Notes: a model not told the origin generated them from the sequence alone. Numbered from the stretch's first letter, positions 17,660 to 26,510 are shown. The stretch is 64,000 nt of DNA from Paratissierella segnis (GCF_014385195.1 NZ_JACRTG010000001.1:1-64000), one strand, 5' to 3'. Program-made: numbers and translations.

Positions 17660-19417
17660 ATGAAAAAAACAAAAATAGTGTGTACAATAGGTCCTGCTTC
17701 TGAATCTGAAAGTGTTCTGAAACAGTTGTTTGAAAATGGACTTAATGTATGTAGATTGAACTTTTCACATGGAAGCCATGAGGAACATAAAGGAAGAATA
17801 GATACTATTAAAAAGGTTCGAGAAGAAATGAATTTACCAATAGGTATTATGCTGGATACAAAAGGTCCGGAGATAAGACTGGGAAATTTTAAAGATGAAG
17901 CTATTGAATTGGAAGAAGGAGATATATTCACTCTTACATCAAGGGATATCATAGGAGATAAAACTATCATAAACGTATCTTATGAAGGCCTTCCAAATGA
18001 TGTGGTGCCAAACGATAGAATTTTAATAGATGATGGCTTAGTTGAGCTAAATGTATTAGAAATAATAGATGGAACAGATATAAAATGTGTGGCATTGAAT
18101 GGTGGAGTACTTAAAAATCATAAAGGAGTAAATGTTCCAAATGTAAAAATCAAATTACCGGCAATAACTAAGAAAGACCGAGATGATATTTTATTTGGTA
18201 TAGAAAACGGAATAGATTTTATTGCTGCTTCATTTATAAGAAAAGCAGATGACGTAACTGAAATAAGGAGAATATTAGAAGAAAATGGCGGGCAAGGAAT
18301 TGAAATAATCTCTAAGATAGAAAGTCAAGAAGGCGTAGATAATATTGACGAAATTATTGCCGTTTCAGATGGGATTATGGTTGCCAGAGGGGATTTAGGA
18401 GTTGAAATTCAAACGGAAGAAATTCCGCTGGTACAAAAAGAATTGATTAAAAAATGTAATATCGTTGGAAAACCTGTAATTACCGCAACTCAAATGCTGG
18501 ATTCCATGATAAGAAATCCCAGACCGACAAGAGCTGAAGTTACAGATGTAGCCAATGCAATATTTGACGGTACAAGTGCCATTATGCTTTCCGGAGAAAC
18601 TGCAGCAGGTAAATATCCTGTGGAATCAGTAAAAACCATGTACAATATTGCAATAACTACGGAAAATTCGCTGAATTATCCTGAGATATTAAGATCAAAA
18701 TCAATGCAGCATGAATTAACAACAACAAATGCTATAGGAAAAGCTACCTGTACAACTGCACAGGATTTGGAAGCAGCAGCAATTATAACATCTACTTCTT
18801 CAGGATATACATCAAAGGCAATATCAAAATTCAAACCCAAGGCTCCAATAATAGCAGCTACTCCTTCAGAAGCAGTAGAGAGAAAATTGAGCTTAATATG
18901 GGGAGTATATCCTGTGTTAGCGGCTGTCAGCAGCACTACTGATGAAATCATAGATTTCTCCATTGCTTCAGCAATGGCTCATAATTATGTTAAAGAAGGA
19001 GATCTGGTTGTAATTACTGCAGGTGTTCCGGCAGGACTTTCAGGTTCTACAAATCTTATTAAAGTTCATACAATAGGTAAAGTGTTGCTAATAGGTACGG
19101 GAATTGGCAATAAAGTCGGAACAGGAAGAGTATGTATAGCAAATACGGAAGAAGAACTACTGGCTAAATTTGAAGATAAGGATATTATAGTTTGCTCATA
19201 TACCGATAAAGAGATGTTAAAATTTATGGAAAGAGCTTCAGCATTTATCATAGAAGAGGGCGGATTGACTTCACATGGAGCTATTCTTGGTATAAATCTG
19301 GAAAAGCCAACCGTAGTAGGAGCACATAATGCTACAAAACTGCTTAAGGATGGGGATATAATTACAGTAGATAGTTCTACAGGGCAAATTTATAAAGGTG
19401 AAGTCAGAATAATGTAA
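17660..19417 (+). CDS. pyk: pyruvate kinase with C-terminal PEP-utilizer domain
   Basis: Pyruvate kinase transfers phosphate from PEP to ADP. The 585-residue protein is the long Firmicutes form. The TIM-barrel core carries TKIVCTIGPAS, CRLNFSHGSHEEH, LDTKGPEIR, SKIESQEGV, MVARGDLGVE and ATQMLDSMIRNPRPTRAE. After the C domain, about 110 extra residues (from near 475) form a PEP-utilizing mobile domain with GGLTSHGAI, as in Bacillus and Geobacillus. That domain has the His-containing motif of PTS enzyme I and PPDK but no known transfer role here. The gene follows pfkA by 13 bases with its own GGAGG site. Confidence 0.97.
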   Translation: MKKTKIVCTIGPASESESVLKQLFENGLNVCRLNFSHGSHEEHKGRIDTIKKVREEMNLPIGIMLDTKGPEIRLGNFKDEAIELEEGDIFTLTSRDIIGDKTIINVSYEGLPNDVVPNDRILIDDGLVELNVLEIIDGTDIKCVALNGGVLKNHKGVNVPNVKIKLPAITKKDRDDILFGIENGIDFIAASFIRKADDVTEIRRILEENGGQGIEIISKIESQEGVDNIDEIIAVSDGIMVARGDLGVEIQTEEIPLVQKELIKKCNIVGKPVITATQMLDSMIRNPRPTRAEVTDVANAIFDGTSAIMLSGETAAGKYPVESVKTMYNIAITTENSLNYPEILRSKSMQHELTTTNAIGKATCTTAQDLEAAAIITSTSSGYTSKAISKFKPKAPIIAATPSEAVERKLSLIWGVYPVLAAVSSTTDEIIDFSIASAMAHNYVKEGDLVVITAGVPAGLSGSTNLIKVHTIGKVLLIGTGIGNKVGTGRVCIANTEEELLAKFEDKDIIVCSYTDKEMLKFMERASAFIIEEGGLTSHGAILGINLEKPTVVGAHNATKLLKDGDIITVDSSTGQIYKGEVRIM

Positions 19418-19451
19418 ATAGTTAAAGCTGGTATTATTCTCACGTCAGTGG

Positions 19452-19575
19452 AGGGTTTTCAATACCCTAATTTATTGCTTGAGTCATTCTTAACGATAGT
19501 GAAGAATCCTATATAGGTTTGGATTTAGATATTGTTGGAATATGCAAAAATTAGGGTTTTAATCTTTTTATTGGG
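19452..19575 (+). other. possible structured RNA / terminator between pyk and pckA
   Basis: ACCCTAATTT (19464-19473) pairs perfectly with AAATTAGGGT (19548-19557), enclosing hairpins ATTCTT/AAGAAT (19486-19491, 19502-19507) and CCTATATAGG (19508-19517); a T-rich run follows. AGGGT at 19452-19456 could instead pair with ACCCT at 19464-19468, so two mutually exclusive folds exist. It could be simply the pyk terminator, or a leader or small RNA of unknown class. It does not match a riboswitch I recognise. Confidence 0.35.
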
Positions 19576-19607
19576 GAGAAAATTAATGCAAGGTAGACGC
19601 TTTCCCG

Positions 19608-19635
19608 TTGTTTATTTATTTTAAAATGATATACT
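19608..19635 (+). promoter_or_regulatory. possible pckA promoter
   Basis: TTGTTT (19608-19613) and TATACT (19630-19635) are spaced by 16 bases, about 33 bases before the pckA start. If correct, the structured region at 19452-19575 lies outside the pckA transcript. Confidence 0.45.
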
Positions 19636-19667
19636 TAAAGTAACATATTCAAGGGAGGGGTATTTAT

Positions 19668-21326
19668 ATGTCAACTATTAGTAATTTCAGAAGAGAAGAA
19701 ATTGTTAAGGATAATAAAATATTCAGCTCTATTCGTTCTACCATTGAAACCAGCTTTTATGGAAACAATGTAGTCAAGGTTAATTCTATTAAAGAAGCGT
19801 ATAAATTGGCAAAAGATTCGCCGGGAACTATAGTAACCGATATGCCGGTTTATAGTCCTGAAGAGATAGGATTGGACTCTGATGCAAAGGTTTTACTATT
19901 TAATGACGGAGCAACTGTAGGCAGATTTGCAGGTGCAAGAGTTATAATAGGTGAGCCAAATGTTGATATTAAAGAGTATGAGTTAATATCAAGAGAAGCC
20001 ATATACGAAAGCAGATATAAAAAATTATATCATTCTGAAGCTATAATAGGCTTACATCCGGATTTTATGATCAAGGCACATTTATTAATTCCGGAAAATT
20101 TTGATAATATAATGTATTCTTGGCTGTTAAATTTTCAGTTTTTAAGTCAAAAATATATGCAGATGTACAAAGATTCAAAACAATATCCTGAAGGGGATTT
20201 ATATGTATTTTCAAATCCGGATTATATTCCGCCATCTCATCCAAATGGGTTAGCTCTGTTTGATCCAATACATAATTGTGCGATGCTTTTAGGGATGAGA
20301 TATTTTGGAGAACATAAAAAAGGTACCCTTACTTTGGGGTGGAGCTTGGCAAATCGAAATGGTTTTGCTTCCTGTCATGGGGGAATGAAAAGATATAATT
20401 TGGAAAATGACAGCAAATTTACCATAGGAGTATTCGGATTATCAGGTTCAGGAAAATCCACATTAACACATGAAAAACATGACGGAAAATATGATATAAA
20501 TGTACTCCATGATGATGCCTATATAATATCTACAGAAGATGGCTCATCAATTGCATTGGAACCTGCTTATTTTGACAAGACACAGGATTATCCGACTACC
20601 CATCCCGCAAATAAATACCTGCTAACAGTACAAAATTGTGGTGTGACATTAGATGAGAATGGGAAAAAGGTAATAGTTGCTGAAGATATAAGAAATGGAA
20701 ATGGGCGAGCAGTAAAATCTATACTTTGGACCGAAAACAGAGTAAATAAAATAGATGAACCTGTAGATGCCATAGCGTGGTTAATGAAGGATGCAACGAT
20801 GCCGCCAATACTAAAAATAAAAAATCCTATATTGGCATCAGTTATGGGAGCAACCCTTGCAACCAAAAGAACAACAGCTGAAAAACTTGCAAAAGGAGTG
20901 GATATGAATGCATTGGTCATTGAACCATATGCTAATCCGTTTAGAACCTATCCTTTGGCAAATGATTATGAGAAATTTAAAGAGCTTTTTGAAAATAGAA
21001 ATGTAGAGTGCTATATAATAAATACCAGTCACTTCATTGATAAAAAAATTCCTAAAGAAGTAACATTGAAATTATTGGAGGAATTAGCCCTCAAAAAAGC
21101 AAAATTTAAACAGCTTGGAGGATTTACAGAAATAGAATATATGGAAGTTGAAGGCTATAAACCGGATATGAGAGATAAAGACTATAAGGGTATGTGGAAG
21201 AACAGTTTGGATTATAGAAAGAAGTTTTTATTAGATATGGAAAGCTTCAAAGGAGGCATAGACAAACTTCCGAAAGAAGCGTTGGATGCAATAATTAGAT
21301 TAGAAAAAGAACTCTTAGATATGTAA
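19668..21326 (+). CDS. pckA: phosphoenolpyruvate carboxykinase (ATP), divergent clostridial type
   Basis: The product resembles ATP-dependent PEP carboxykinase, which interconverts oxaloacetate plus ATP with PEP, CO2 and ADP. At 552 residues it is near family length. The kinase P-loop is GVFGLSGSGKSTLTHE (near residues 258-273), followed by a metal-binding NVLHDDAYII and FDKTQDYP. It differs from the E. coli-like enzyme in the P-loop flanks, so it belongs to the divergent branch common in Clostridia; the exact nucleotide is inferred. ATG follows AAGGGAGGGG. With pyk and pfkA next door it sits at the PEP node, where fermenters may use it in either direction. Confidence 0.85.
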   Translation: MSTISNFRREEIVKDNKIFSSIRSTIETSFYGNNVVKVNSIKEAYKLAKDSPGTIVTDMPVYSPEEIGLDSDAKVLLFNDGATVGRFAGARVIIGEPNVDIKEYELISREAIYESRYKKLYHSEAIIGLHPDFMIKAHLLIPENFDNIMYSWLLNFQFLSQKYMQMYKDSKQYPEGDLYVFSNPDYIPPSHPNGLALFDPIHNCAMLLGMRYFGEHKKGTLTLGWSLANRNGFASCHGGMKRYNLENDSKFTIGVFGLSGSGKSTLTHEKHDGKYDINVLHDDAYIISTEDGSSIALEPAYFDKTQDYPTTHPANKYLLTVQNCGVTLDENGKKVIVAEDIRNGNGRAVKSILWTENRVNKIDEPVDAIAWLMKDATMPPILKIKNPILASVMGATLATKRTTAEKLAKGVDMNALVIEPYANPFRTYPLANDYEKFKELFENRNVECYIINTSHFIDKKIPKEVTLKLLEELALKKAKFKQLGGFTEIEYMEVEGYKPDMRDKDYKGMWKNSLDYRKKFLLDMESFKGGIDKLPKEALDAIIRLEKELLDM

Positions 21327-21351
21327 AGAATACTTTTGCAGATGATATTAT

Positions 21352-21392
21352 AAATGCATTGAGATGTGAAATCTTGATGCATTTATTTTATT
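21352..21392 (+). terminator. terminator after pckA
   Basis: AAATGCATTGAGAT (21352-21365) pairs with ATCTTGATGCATTT (21371-21384) with two imperfect pairs, followed by ATTTTATTG. The gap 21327-21746 otherwise holds the PTS promoter block and a lone TGTGCAA half-site at 21421-21427. Confidence 0.7.
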
Positions 21393-21461
21393 GTTCAATA
21401 AACTTCTCAGACAATTGATTTGTGCAATCTTTGAAGTAGATTCTATCATAAATCCAGTAAT

Positions 21462-21531
21462 TTAAAAATTGCACATTAGTTGTGCAAATATATGCTCTGT
21501 TATTTATCTATAAAATAAGTTATCCTTTATT
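21462..21531 (+). promoter_or_regulatory. PTS operon promoter-operator block, twin of 29346-29415
   Basis: This 70-bp block matches the minus strand of 29346-29415 at 59 of 70 positions without gaps. It contains the dyad TTGCACA-TTAGT-TGTGCAA (21469-21487) and, about 20 bases later, an AT-rich TATAAAAT -10 region (21509-21516) without a -35 box. That layout suits an activator bound next to the polymerase site. The predicted leader to the first gene is over 200 bases. The activator is inferred to be the PRD protein encoded at 27299-29329. Confidence 0.7.
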
Positions 21532-21746
21532 CAGGGTTAATGAATAACCTTATGATCCTTTTTCTGGGAAAATAAATCATACAATTTTTCAAATTTGTAG
21601 TGGTATTGCTCTAGTACAAATAAAGTGTAAATGACATTATTAAGTTATAAGTGTTACTAATATTATATATATATTAATGAGGAAAGTGTTATAAATAATC
21701 AAACTAATTGAATTGATATATCAATATCATTATATGGAGGTTAAAA

Positions 21747-22175
21747 GTGATTGAATATAAGTATATTCAGGTAAAAGATGCTATTAAGGATTGGAAAGAA
21801 GCGATTAGGATAGGAGCAAAACCTTTACTAGAAGATAATATAATTAGCGATAATTATATTGAACAGATGATAAATAATGTAATTAAAATGGGTCCTTATA
21901 TAGTTATTGCAGAAAATATAGCTATACCTCATGCAAGACCAGAAGATGGAGCCTATAAATCAGCAATATCTATACTAAAACTAAGAGATAAGGTTAAATT
22001 CGGTGAAGAGAGGCAGGTAAATACTATTATTGTTTTAGCTAGTGCAAATGATGAAAAACATATAGAAACATTGAAAAAAATATCAAATGTATTGTCAGAT
22101 AAAACTAATTATAATAAATTGATCAATACTGAGTCCGTAGCAGAAATATATAATATTTGGAATCATAAAGATTAA
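21747..22175 (+). CDS. PTS EIIA component (mannitol/fructose/ascorbate type)
   Basis: A 142-residue stand-alone EIIA domain of the PTS_EIIA_2 fold. It would take phosphate from HPr and pass it to the EIIB encoded next. The phosphorylated histidine is His62 in IAIPHARPEDGA, in the classic context, with KMGPYIVIAENI before it. GTG at 21747 is set by GGAGG at 21736-21740. Its nearest relative in the window is the C-terminal domain of the regulator at 27299-29329 (shared WKEAIR, YGPYI/MGPYI, ISILKL), so one may be derived from the other. The operon continues with EIIB and EIIC, and the sugar is unknown. Confidence 0.93.
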   Translation: MIEYKYIQVKDAIKDWKEAIRIGAKPLLEDNIISDNYIEQMINNVIKMGPYIVIAENIAIPHARPEDGAYKSAISILKLRDKVKFGEERQVNTIIVLASANDEKHIETLKKISNVLSDKTNYNKLINTESVAEIYNIWNHKD

Positions 22176-22311
22176 ATATCTGGATATATGCCCGTAGAAT
22201 TATTTAATAAGTAATCTAAAATGATATCAAAAACACTTCATAAAATTCTGTGATTCCGGATGCTATGAATTGTGATTAATGCTTTGATTAATGAGGAAAG
22301 GAGTTGAATGA

Positions 22312-22578
22312 ATGAAAAACATCTTATGTGTATGTGGCTTAGGACAGGGTTCAAGTTTATTGCTTAGAATGAATGTGGAAGAAGTATTGAAAGAGATGGG
22401 TATCAAAGCAAATGTAGATAATGCAGATGTAAGCAGTGCATCAAGCATGAAGGCAGACTATATCATAAGCAATAAAGTATTTGCTGGAGAAATCAGGAGT
22501 GATGCTAAAAAGATTTTTGTTGAGAATTATTTTGATAAGGATGAAATAAGATCTGCCTTATCTAAAGAATTGTTGTAG
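22312..22578 (+). CDS. PTS EIIB component, ascorbate (UlaB/SgaB)-like
   Basis: The 88-residue EIIB has the phosphocysteine loop CVCGLGQGSSLLL with Cys8 as the likely phosphorylated residue. The GQGSS form is typical of UlaB/SgaB (ascorbate and related). It would accept phosphate from EIIA and phosphorylate the substrate during import by the EIIC partner. ATG at 22312 follows AAAGGAG. The 136-base gap from the EIIA gene holds no other gene. Ascorbate itself is not implied, since none of the ula catabolic genes are here. Confidence 0.9.
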   Translation: MKNILCVCGLGQGSSLLLRMNVEEVLKEMGIKANVDNADVSSASSMKADYIISNKVFAGEIRSDAKKIFVENYFDKDEIRSALSKELL

Positions 22579-22613
22579 GTGATTTAAGAAATTCAGTAGA
22601 AGGGGGAATTAAG

Positions 22614-23918
22614 ATGTCAAACGTTTTCTTATGGATTGCTAATAATATCTTTGGAGTTCCAGCATTTTTAATCGGCATAATAGTTTTATTAGGTCTAGTA
22701 TTACAAAAATCTGATATTTCCAAAATAATATCTGGAACATTAAAAGCGATCATCGGATTTCTAATAATTAATATAGGTTCTGACATTATAGTAGGGGCAT
22801 TAAATGTTTTCCAGCCTATGTGGGCAGAAGTTTTTGGGCTATCAAGTAATACTATGCCAACAGGATTTATGGGGTTTGATAAATTTAATGCGACATTTGG
22901 CGGATATATCGCTTTAATAATGACATTGGGATTTTTAGTAAATATTTTATTGGCAAGATTCACTAAATTTAAGTTTATTTATTTGACAGGACATATGATG
23001 TTTTGGACTACCGCTGTATTTTTAGGTATTATTACACATGTAAAACCCGATGTATCAATGACTTTAGTTGTTCCAATTTTATCTATTATTATGGGTACCT
23101 ATTGGACGCTTCAACCAGCTTTGACTCAGAAATATATGGTTAAAATTACAGGTACGGATTCAGTTGCTCTTGGACATACCGTTGGAATAGGTGCATGGTT
23201 ATCTGCAGTTTTGGGGAAATTTGTTGGAGGGAAGAATCCAAAATCTTCAGAAGATATTAAGATTTCCGAGAAATTATCATTTCTAAGAGACTCAAATGTA
23301 ATTACAGCTTTAACGATGGGTTCACTGTTTATTATAGGAGCAATAGTTTTGATGTTAAAGGGTACGGATGTATCAAAGGAGTTAATAGCAGCTGCGGGAA
23401 CGCAAAATTTTATTATTTACAGTATAATTGAATCCATAAAATTTGCTGCAGGTATTGCAGTAGTATTATTTGGCGTTAGATTATTTATTGGAGAATTAAT
23501 ACCAGCATTTAAAGGTATATCTACCAAAATTGTGCCCGGTGCTGTTCCGGCAATAGATGCTCCAATAGTATATCCATATGCTCCAAATGCAGTAATATTT
23601 GGGTTTTTAGGTGCATTTATTGGTGGGCTAATATGGATGGTTATATTAGGAAATACCGTAGGGTATGTTTTTGTTCCAACAATGATAGTATTATTTTTCC
23701 ATGGTGCTGCTGCAGGAGTATTTGGGAATTTGACTGGTGGATATAAGGGGGCATTGTTAGGAGGATTCATTATAGCTACTATAGTAGCTATTGGACAATT
23801 CTATACAGTTATGTACTTACTTCCTTCCACTATTCCAGATACAGCAGCTTGGGCAGCTGATACAGATATGTTTATAATTGGACCAGTACTTTACTTTATA
23901 ACAAAGATATTTAGATAA
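22614..23918 (+). CDS. PTS EIIC transporter, UlaA/SgaT family
   Basis: This 434-residue integral membrane protein has about ten hydrophobic segments and resembles the UlaA/SgaT (ascorbate-type) EIIC family. Recognisable segments are FGVPAFLIGIIVLLGL, ADTDMFIIGPVLYFI near the C-terminus and a glycine-rich GAFIGGLIW region. It forms the channel that brings the sugar in while the EIIB partner phosphorylates it. It lies 35 bases after the EIIB gene with AGGGGG upstream. Family members transport ascorbate and other acidic or polyol-like compounds, so the substrate may be a sugar acid or lactone; this is inference. Confidence 0.92.
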   Translation: MSNVFLWIANNIFGVPAFLIGIIVLLGLVLQKSDISKIISGTLKAIIGFLIINIGSDIIVGALNVFQPMWAEVFGLSSNTMPTGFMGFDKFNATFGGYIALIMTLGFLVNILLARFTKFKFIYLTGHMMFWTTAVFLGIITHVKPDVSMTLVVPILSIIMGTYWTLQPALTQKYMVKITGTDSVALGHTVGIGAWLSAVLGKFVGGKNPKSSEDIKISEKLSFLRDSNVITALTMGSLFIIGAIVLMLKGTDVSKELIAAAGTQNFIIYSIIESIKFAAGIAVVLFGVRLFIGELIPAFKGISTKIVPGAVPAIDAPIVYPYAPNAVIFGFLGAFIGGLIWMVILGNTVGYVFVPTMIVLFFHGAAAGVFGNLTGGYKGALLGGFIIATIVAIGQFYTVMYLLPSTIPDTAAWAADTDMFIIGPVLYFITKIFR

Positions 23919-23924
23919 TAAATT

Positions 23925-23963
23925 TCAAAGCAGAGTGGTGGGTTTCTCACTACTCTGCTTTGA
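23925..23963 (+). other. intra-operon hairpin abutting the next ribosome binding site
   Basis: TCAAAGCAGAGTGGTG (23925-23940) and CACTACTCTGCTTTGA (23948-23963) form a 16-pair stem with one G-U and a 7-base loop. The GGGGGG ribosome site of the lactonase gene begins at the next base. There is no T-run. It may stabilise or process the PTS part of the mRNA, or tune lactonase translation. Confidence 0.8.
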
Positions 23964-23976
23964 GGGGGGTATAAAT

Positions 23977-24972
23977 ATGACATTCATTCGAACTCTTTTA
24001 GGAGATATACATCCTAAAAACTTAGGAATAGTAAATGGTCATGAGCACATAATATGTAGTCCGCCTTACTGGGTTGAAAAAGGTGAGGATGATCTTATAC
24101 TAGATAATACTGAGAAATCTCTTGCCGATGTTTTAGACTTTAAAATGTATGGAGGAAATGCAATTGTAGATGCTACTGCTATAGACTACGGGAGAAATGT
24201 AGAAGAAGTAGCAAATATTTCTAGATTATCTGGAATACACATTATAGGTACTGCCGGATTTAATAAGAGTTTTTTATGGAAAGCTAAAATTCCAGAACAC
24301 TTAAAGGAATATACAGGTGAATATGAAACTTTTGAGGATATGATTGAAAAAAAATCTATAGAAAATTTGGTAGAAATGGTAAGAATGGAAATTGAAGTTG
24401 GATTAGAAGGAACAAATTACAAAGCGGGGCAAGTTAAATTTGGCACTGGATACAATTCCATAAATCCTCTTGAAATTAAAACCATAAAAGCAGCAGTCAT
24501 GGTTCATAAATTAACGGGTGCTCCAGTACACTCCCATACTGAAGCAGGAACCATGGCAATAGAACAAATAGAGATACTTGAAAAAGAAGGAATGGATTTA
24601 AAAAACGTATCTTTTGGTCATATGGATAGAAATATTGATTTATATTATTATGAACAAATAGCATCTACTGGTGCCTATCTATCTTTCGATGGATTGGGAA
24701 AGAACAAATATGGTCCTGAAAGTAATAGGATAAATGCAATAATTAATTTAATCAAAATGGGATATATAAATCAAATTTTACTAGGTGGAGATACAGCCAG
24801 AAAGTCTTATTACAGGAGTTATGGATATGGTTTGGGTTTGGAATGGTTATTAAAAAGATGGATTCCACGATTCAGGATTGAATGCGAGAGAGAAGGGCTA
24901 GATAGTGAAGAAGTAGTAAACAAATTATTAATTGAAAATCCTAAAAGATATTTAACATTTAAAGAGGTGTAG
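23977..24972 (+). CDS. phosphotriesterase-like lactonase
   Basis: A 331-residue amidohydrolase-fold protein of the phosphotriesterase family. The binuclear metal ligands are visible: His22 and His24 in VNGHEHI, the carboxylated Lys in AGQVKFGTGY, His in VHSHTEAGT, His in SFGHMDRN and Asp in LLGGDTARK. ATG at 23977 is set by GAGGGGGG. Homologues next to Ula-like PTS genes in mycoplasmas and streptococci hydrolyse phosphorylated sugar lactones such as D-xylono-1,4-lactone 5-phosphate. The same kind of reaction is the best guess here. A paraoxon-type phosphotriesterase activity is unlikely. It is fifth-gene-like in spacing: EIIC, hairpin, then this gene, then the creatininase one base after its stop. 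Confidence 0.88.
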   Translation: MTFIRTLLGDIHPKNLGIVNGHEHIICSPPYWVEKGEDDLILDNTEKSLADVLDFKMYGGNAIVDATAIDYGRNVEEVANISRLSGIHIIGTAGFNKSFLWKAKIPEHLKEYTGEYETFEDMIEKKSIENLVEMVRMEIEVGLEGTNYKAGQVKFGTGYNSINPLEIKTIKAAVMVHKLTGAPVHSHTEAGTMAIEQIEILEKEGMDLKNVSFGHMDRNIDLYYYEQIASTGAYLSFDGLGKNKYGPESNRINAIINLIKMGYINQILLGGDTARKSYYRSYGYGLGLEWLLKRWIPRFRIECEREGLDSEEVVNKLLIENPKRYLTFKEV

Positions 24973-24973
24973 T

Positions 24974-25699
24974 ATGTATAAAGTAAGTGATTACAATTCA
25001 GGAAATATAATGGATGCGTTTGAGGAAAAGAAAAATGTAATCTTACCCCTTGGAGCCATAGAGGCACATTCAGATCATTTACCCTTATCAACAGATATTC
25101 TGCTGGTTGAAAAATATACTTTACGTCTAGCAGAGATGACAAATTCTCTGGTTCTTCCTGTTATGCCTTTTGGACAAGTATGGAGCCTTTCCGAGGCACC
25201 GGGGAGCATAAATATTAAAGAAGAAAACCTTGTGGGAGTTTTAGTTGATATTATAGAAAGCCTTAACAAAAATGGAGTTAAAATGGTTACTTTAATATCA
25301 TCACATTTTGGTAACTCCAATGTAATGAAAACTGCTGCCAGAATAGCATATGAGAAGTATCCAATAAAGGTAATATATTTCATCTATCCAGGTATAGATG
25401 AAGTTAAGGATGAGTTTATAAACCTAAATGATCATCATTTCTTTTTACATGCTTGTGAGGTAGAAACATCAATGATGTTATATGCAGCTAGTGAACATGT
25501 CAATATGGATAAAGCTAAAAAAGGTACTATGAAGGTTCCAAAGGATGTGGATTATACTCCGGTTAAATGGACGGAGTTTAGCGATAATTATATTATAGGA
25601 GATGCAAGATTGGCTACGAAGGAAAAAGGAGAAAATGTATTTAGGCATATACTGAAAAAAGCATCTGATATTATTCTATTGGAAAAATCCAAACTATAA
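24974..25699 (+). CDS. creatininase-family amidohydrolase
   Basis: The 241-residue product belongs to the creatinine amidohydrolase family, metal enzymes that open cyclic amides or related bonds. The signature LPLGAIEAHSDHLPLSTD gives Glu30, His32 and Asp41 as metal ligands, with LISSHFGNSN in the usual GHGGN place and HACEVETSMM providing the late Glu. Glycines of GHGGN are altered (SHFGN), so substrate choice may differ from creatinine. It starts one base after the lactonase stop, so the two are surely co-expressed. Relatives open the formamide of riboflavin and mycofactocin intermediates; here a step on a PTS-imported phosphosugar derivative is inferred. Confidence 0.85.
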   Translation: MYKVSDYNSGNIMDAFEEKKNVILPLGAIEAHSDHLPLSTDILLVEKYTLRLAEMTNSLVLPVMPFGQVWSLSEAPGSINIKEENLVGVLVDIIESLNKNGVKMVTLISSHFGNSNVMKTAARIAYEKYPIKVIYFIYPGIDEVKDEFINLNDHHFFLHACEVETSMMLYAASEHVNMDKAKKGTMKVPKDVDYTPVKWTEFSDNYIIGDARLATKEKGENVFRHILKKASDIILLEKSKL

Positions 25700-25711
25700 G
25701 GGGGGTTAGCT

Positions 25712-26452
25712 TTGAGATTTGAGTATATTGACAAAATCAAACAAATACTTAAAGATGTTGAAGAACTTGAGAGTGAAAATATTATAAAGTCTTGTGAAAT
25801 CCTTGTGGATGCAATATTGAATAAGAAATCCATATTTATATTTGGAGCGTCGCATGCTGGCATATTGGCAGAAGAAGTGTATTATAGAGCAGGTGGGCTG
25901 GTACTATTTAATCCAATATTTGCTAAGGGACTCTCTCTAGATACAAGTCCTATTTCTCTTACGAGTCAGATGGAAAGATTAGAAGGCTATGGAACATTAC
26001 TGGCTGAAAAGACACCTATAAAATCGGGGGATGTGGTATTTATTCATTCAGTTTCAGGAAGGAACCCTGTTAGCATAGAGTTAGCAATTGAATCTAAAAG
26101 AAAGGGTGCTAAGATTATTGCTATTACAAATTTAACATATTCAAAATCTGTATTATCAAGGCATAAATCCAATAAAAATTTATATGAAGTAACGGATTTG
26201 GTGATAGACAATCATGGAGATATTGGAGATGCTGCTATAGAAATAAAAGGCCATCGGCAAAAGGTAGGGGCTACTTCTACTGTAATTGGAGCAACTATAT
26301 TAAATACTATAGTAACGGAGGTTACAAAAATACTTATAGACATGGGTATAGATGTTCCACCTGTTTTCTATAGTGCGAATTTAGATGGTGGAGATGAAAA
26401 AAATAAAAAGATAATAGACGAATATAAAGATGTAATTCACTATGAGCTATAG
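25712..26452 (+). CDS. SIS-domain phosphosugar-binding protein (UPF0309 type)
   Basis: A 246-residue single SIS-domain protein like the UPF0309 (COG4821) group. The phosphosugar pocket is suggested by FIFGASHAG, FIHSVSGRNPVSIELA and GATSTVIGATIL. SIS proteins bind or isomerise phosphorylated sugars or act as phosphosugar etherases or deaminases. TTG at 25712 follows a GGGGGG site. It is the last gene of the PTS operon, twelve bases after the creatininase gene. The expected ligand is the phosphorylated product of the PTS and lactonase steps. Confidence 0.88.
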   Translation: MRFEYIDKIKQILKDVEELESENIIKSCEILVDAILNKKSIFIFGASHAGILAEEVYYRAGGLVLFNPIFAKGLSLDTSPISLTSQMERLEGYGTLLAEKTPIKSGDVVFIHSVSGRNPVSIELAIESKRKGAKIIAITNLTYSKSVLSRHKSNKNLYEVTDLVIDNHGDIGDAAIEIKGHRQKVGATSTVIGATILNTIVTEVTKILIDMGIDVPPVFYSANLDGGDEKNKKIIDEYKDVIHYEL

Positions 26453-26465
26453 AAATAGGAAATAA

Positions 26466-26510
26466 ATACCTAAGATTTTATTAAATTCTTGGGTATTGAT
26501 TTTAATTATT
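26466..26510. terminator. bidirectional terminator between SIS gene and cutC
   Basis: AATACCTAAGA (26466-26476) pairs with TCTTGGGTATT (26488-26498) with one G-U, flanked by A-rich and T-rich runs for the two converging operons. Confidence 0.75.

Noticed and set aside
17430..17970. Several minus-strand frames over pfkA and pyk
   Set aside because: They mirror strongly conserved glycolytic genes and lack starts with ribosome sites or recognisable motifs.
21469..21487. Sigma-54 (-24/-12) promoter before the PTS operon
   Set aside because: TTGCAC...TTGTGC lacks the GG of -24 and the GC at the right -12 spacing, and the regulator has no sigma-54 interaction (AAA+) domain.
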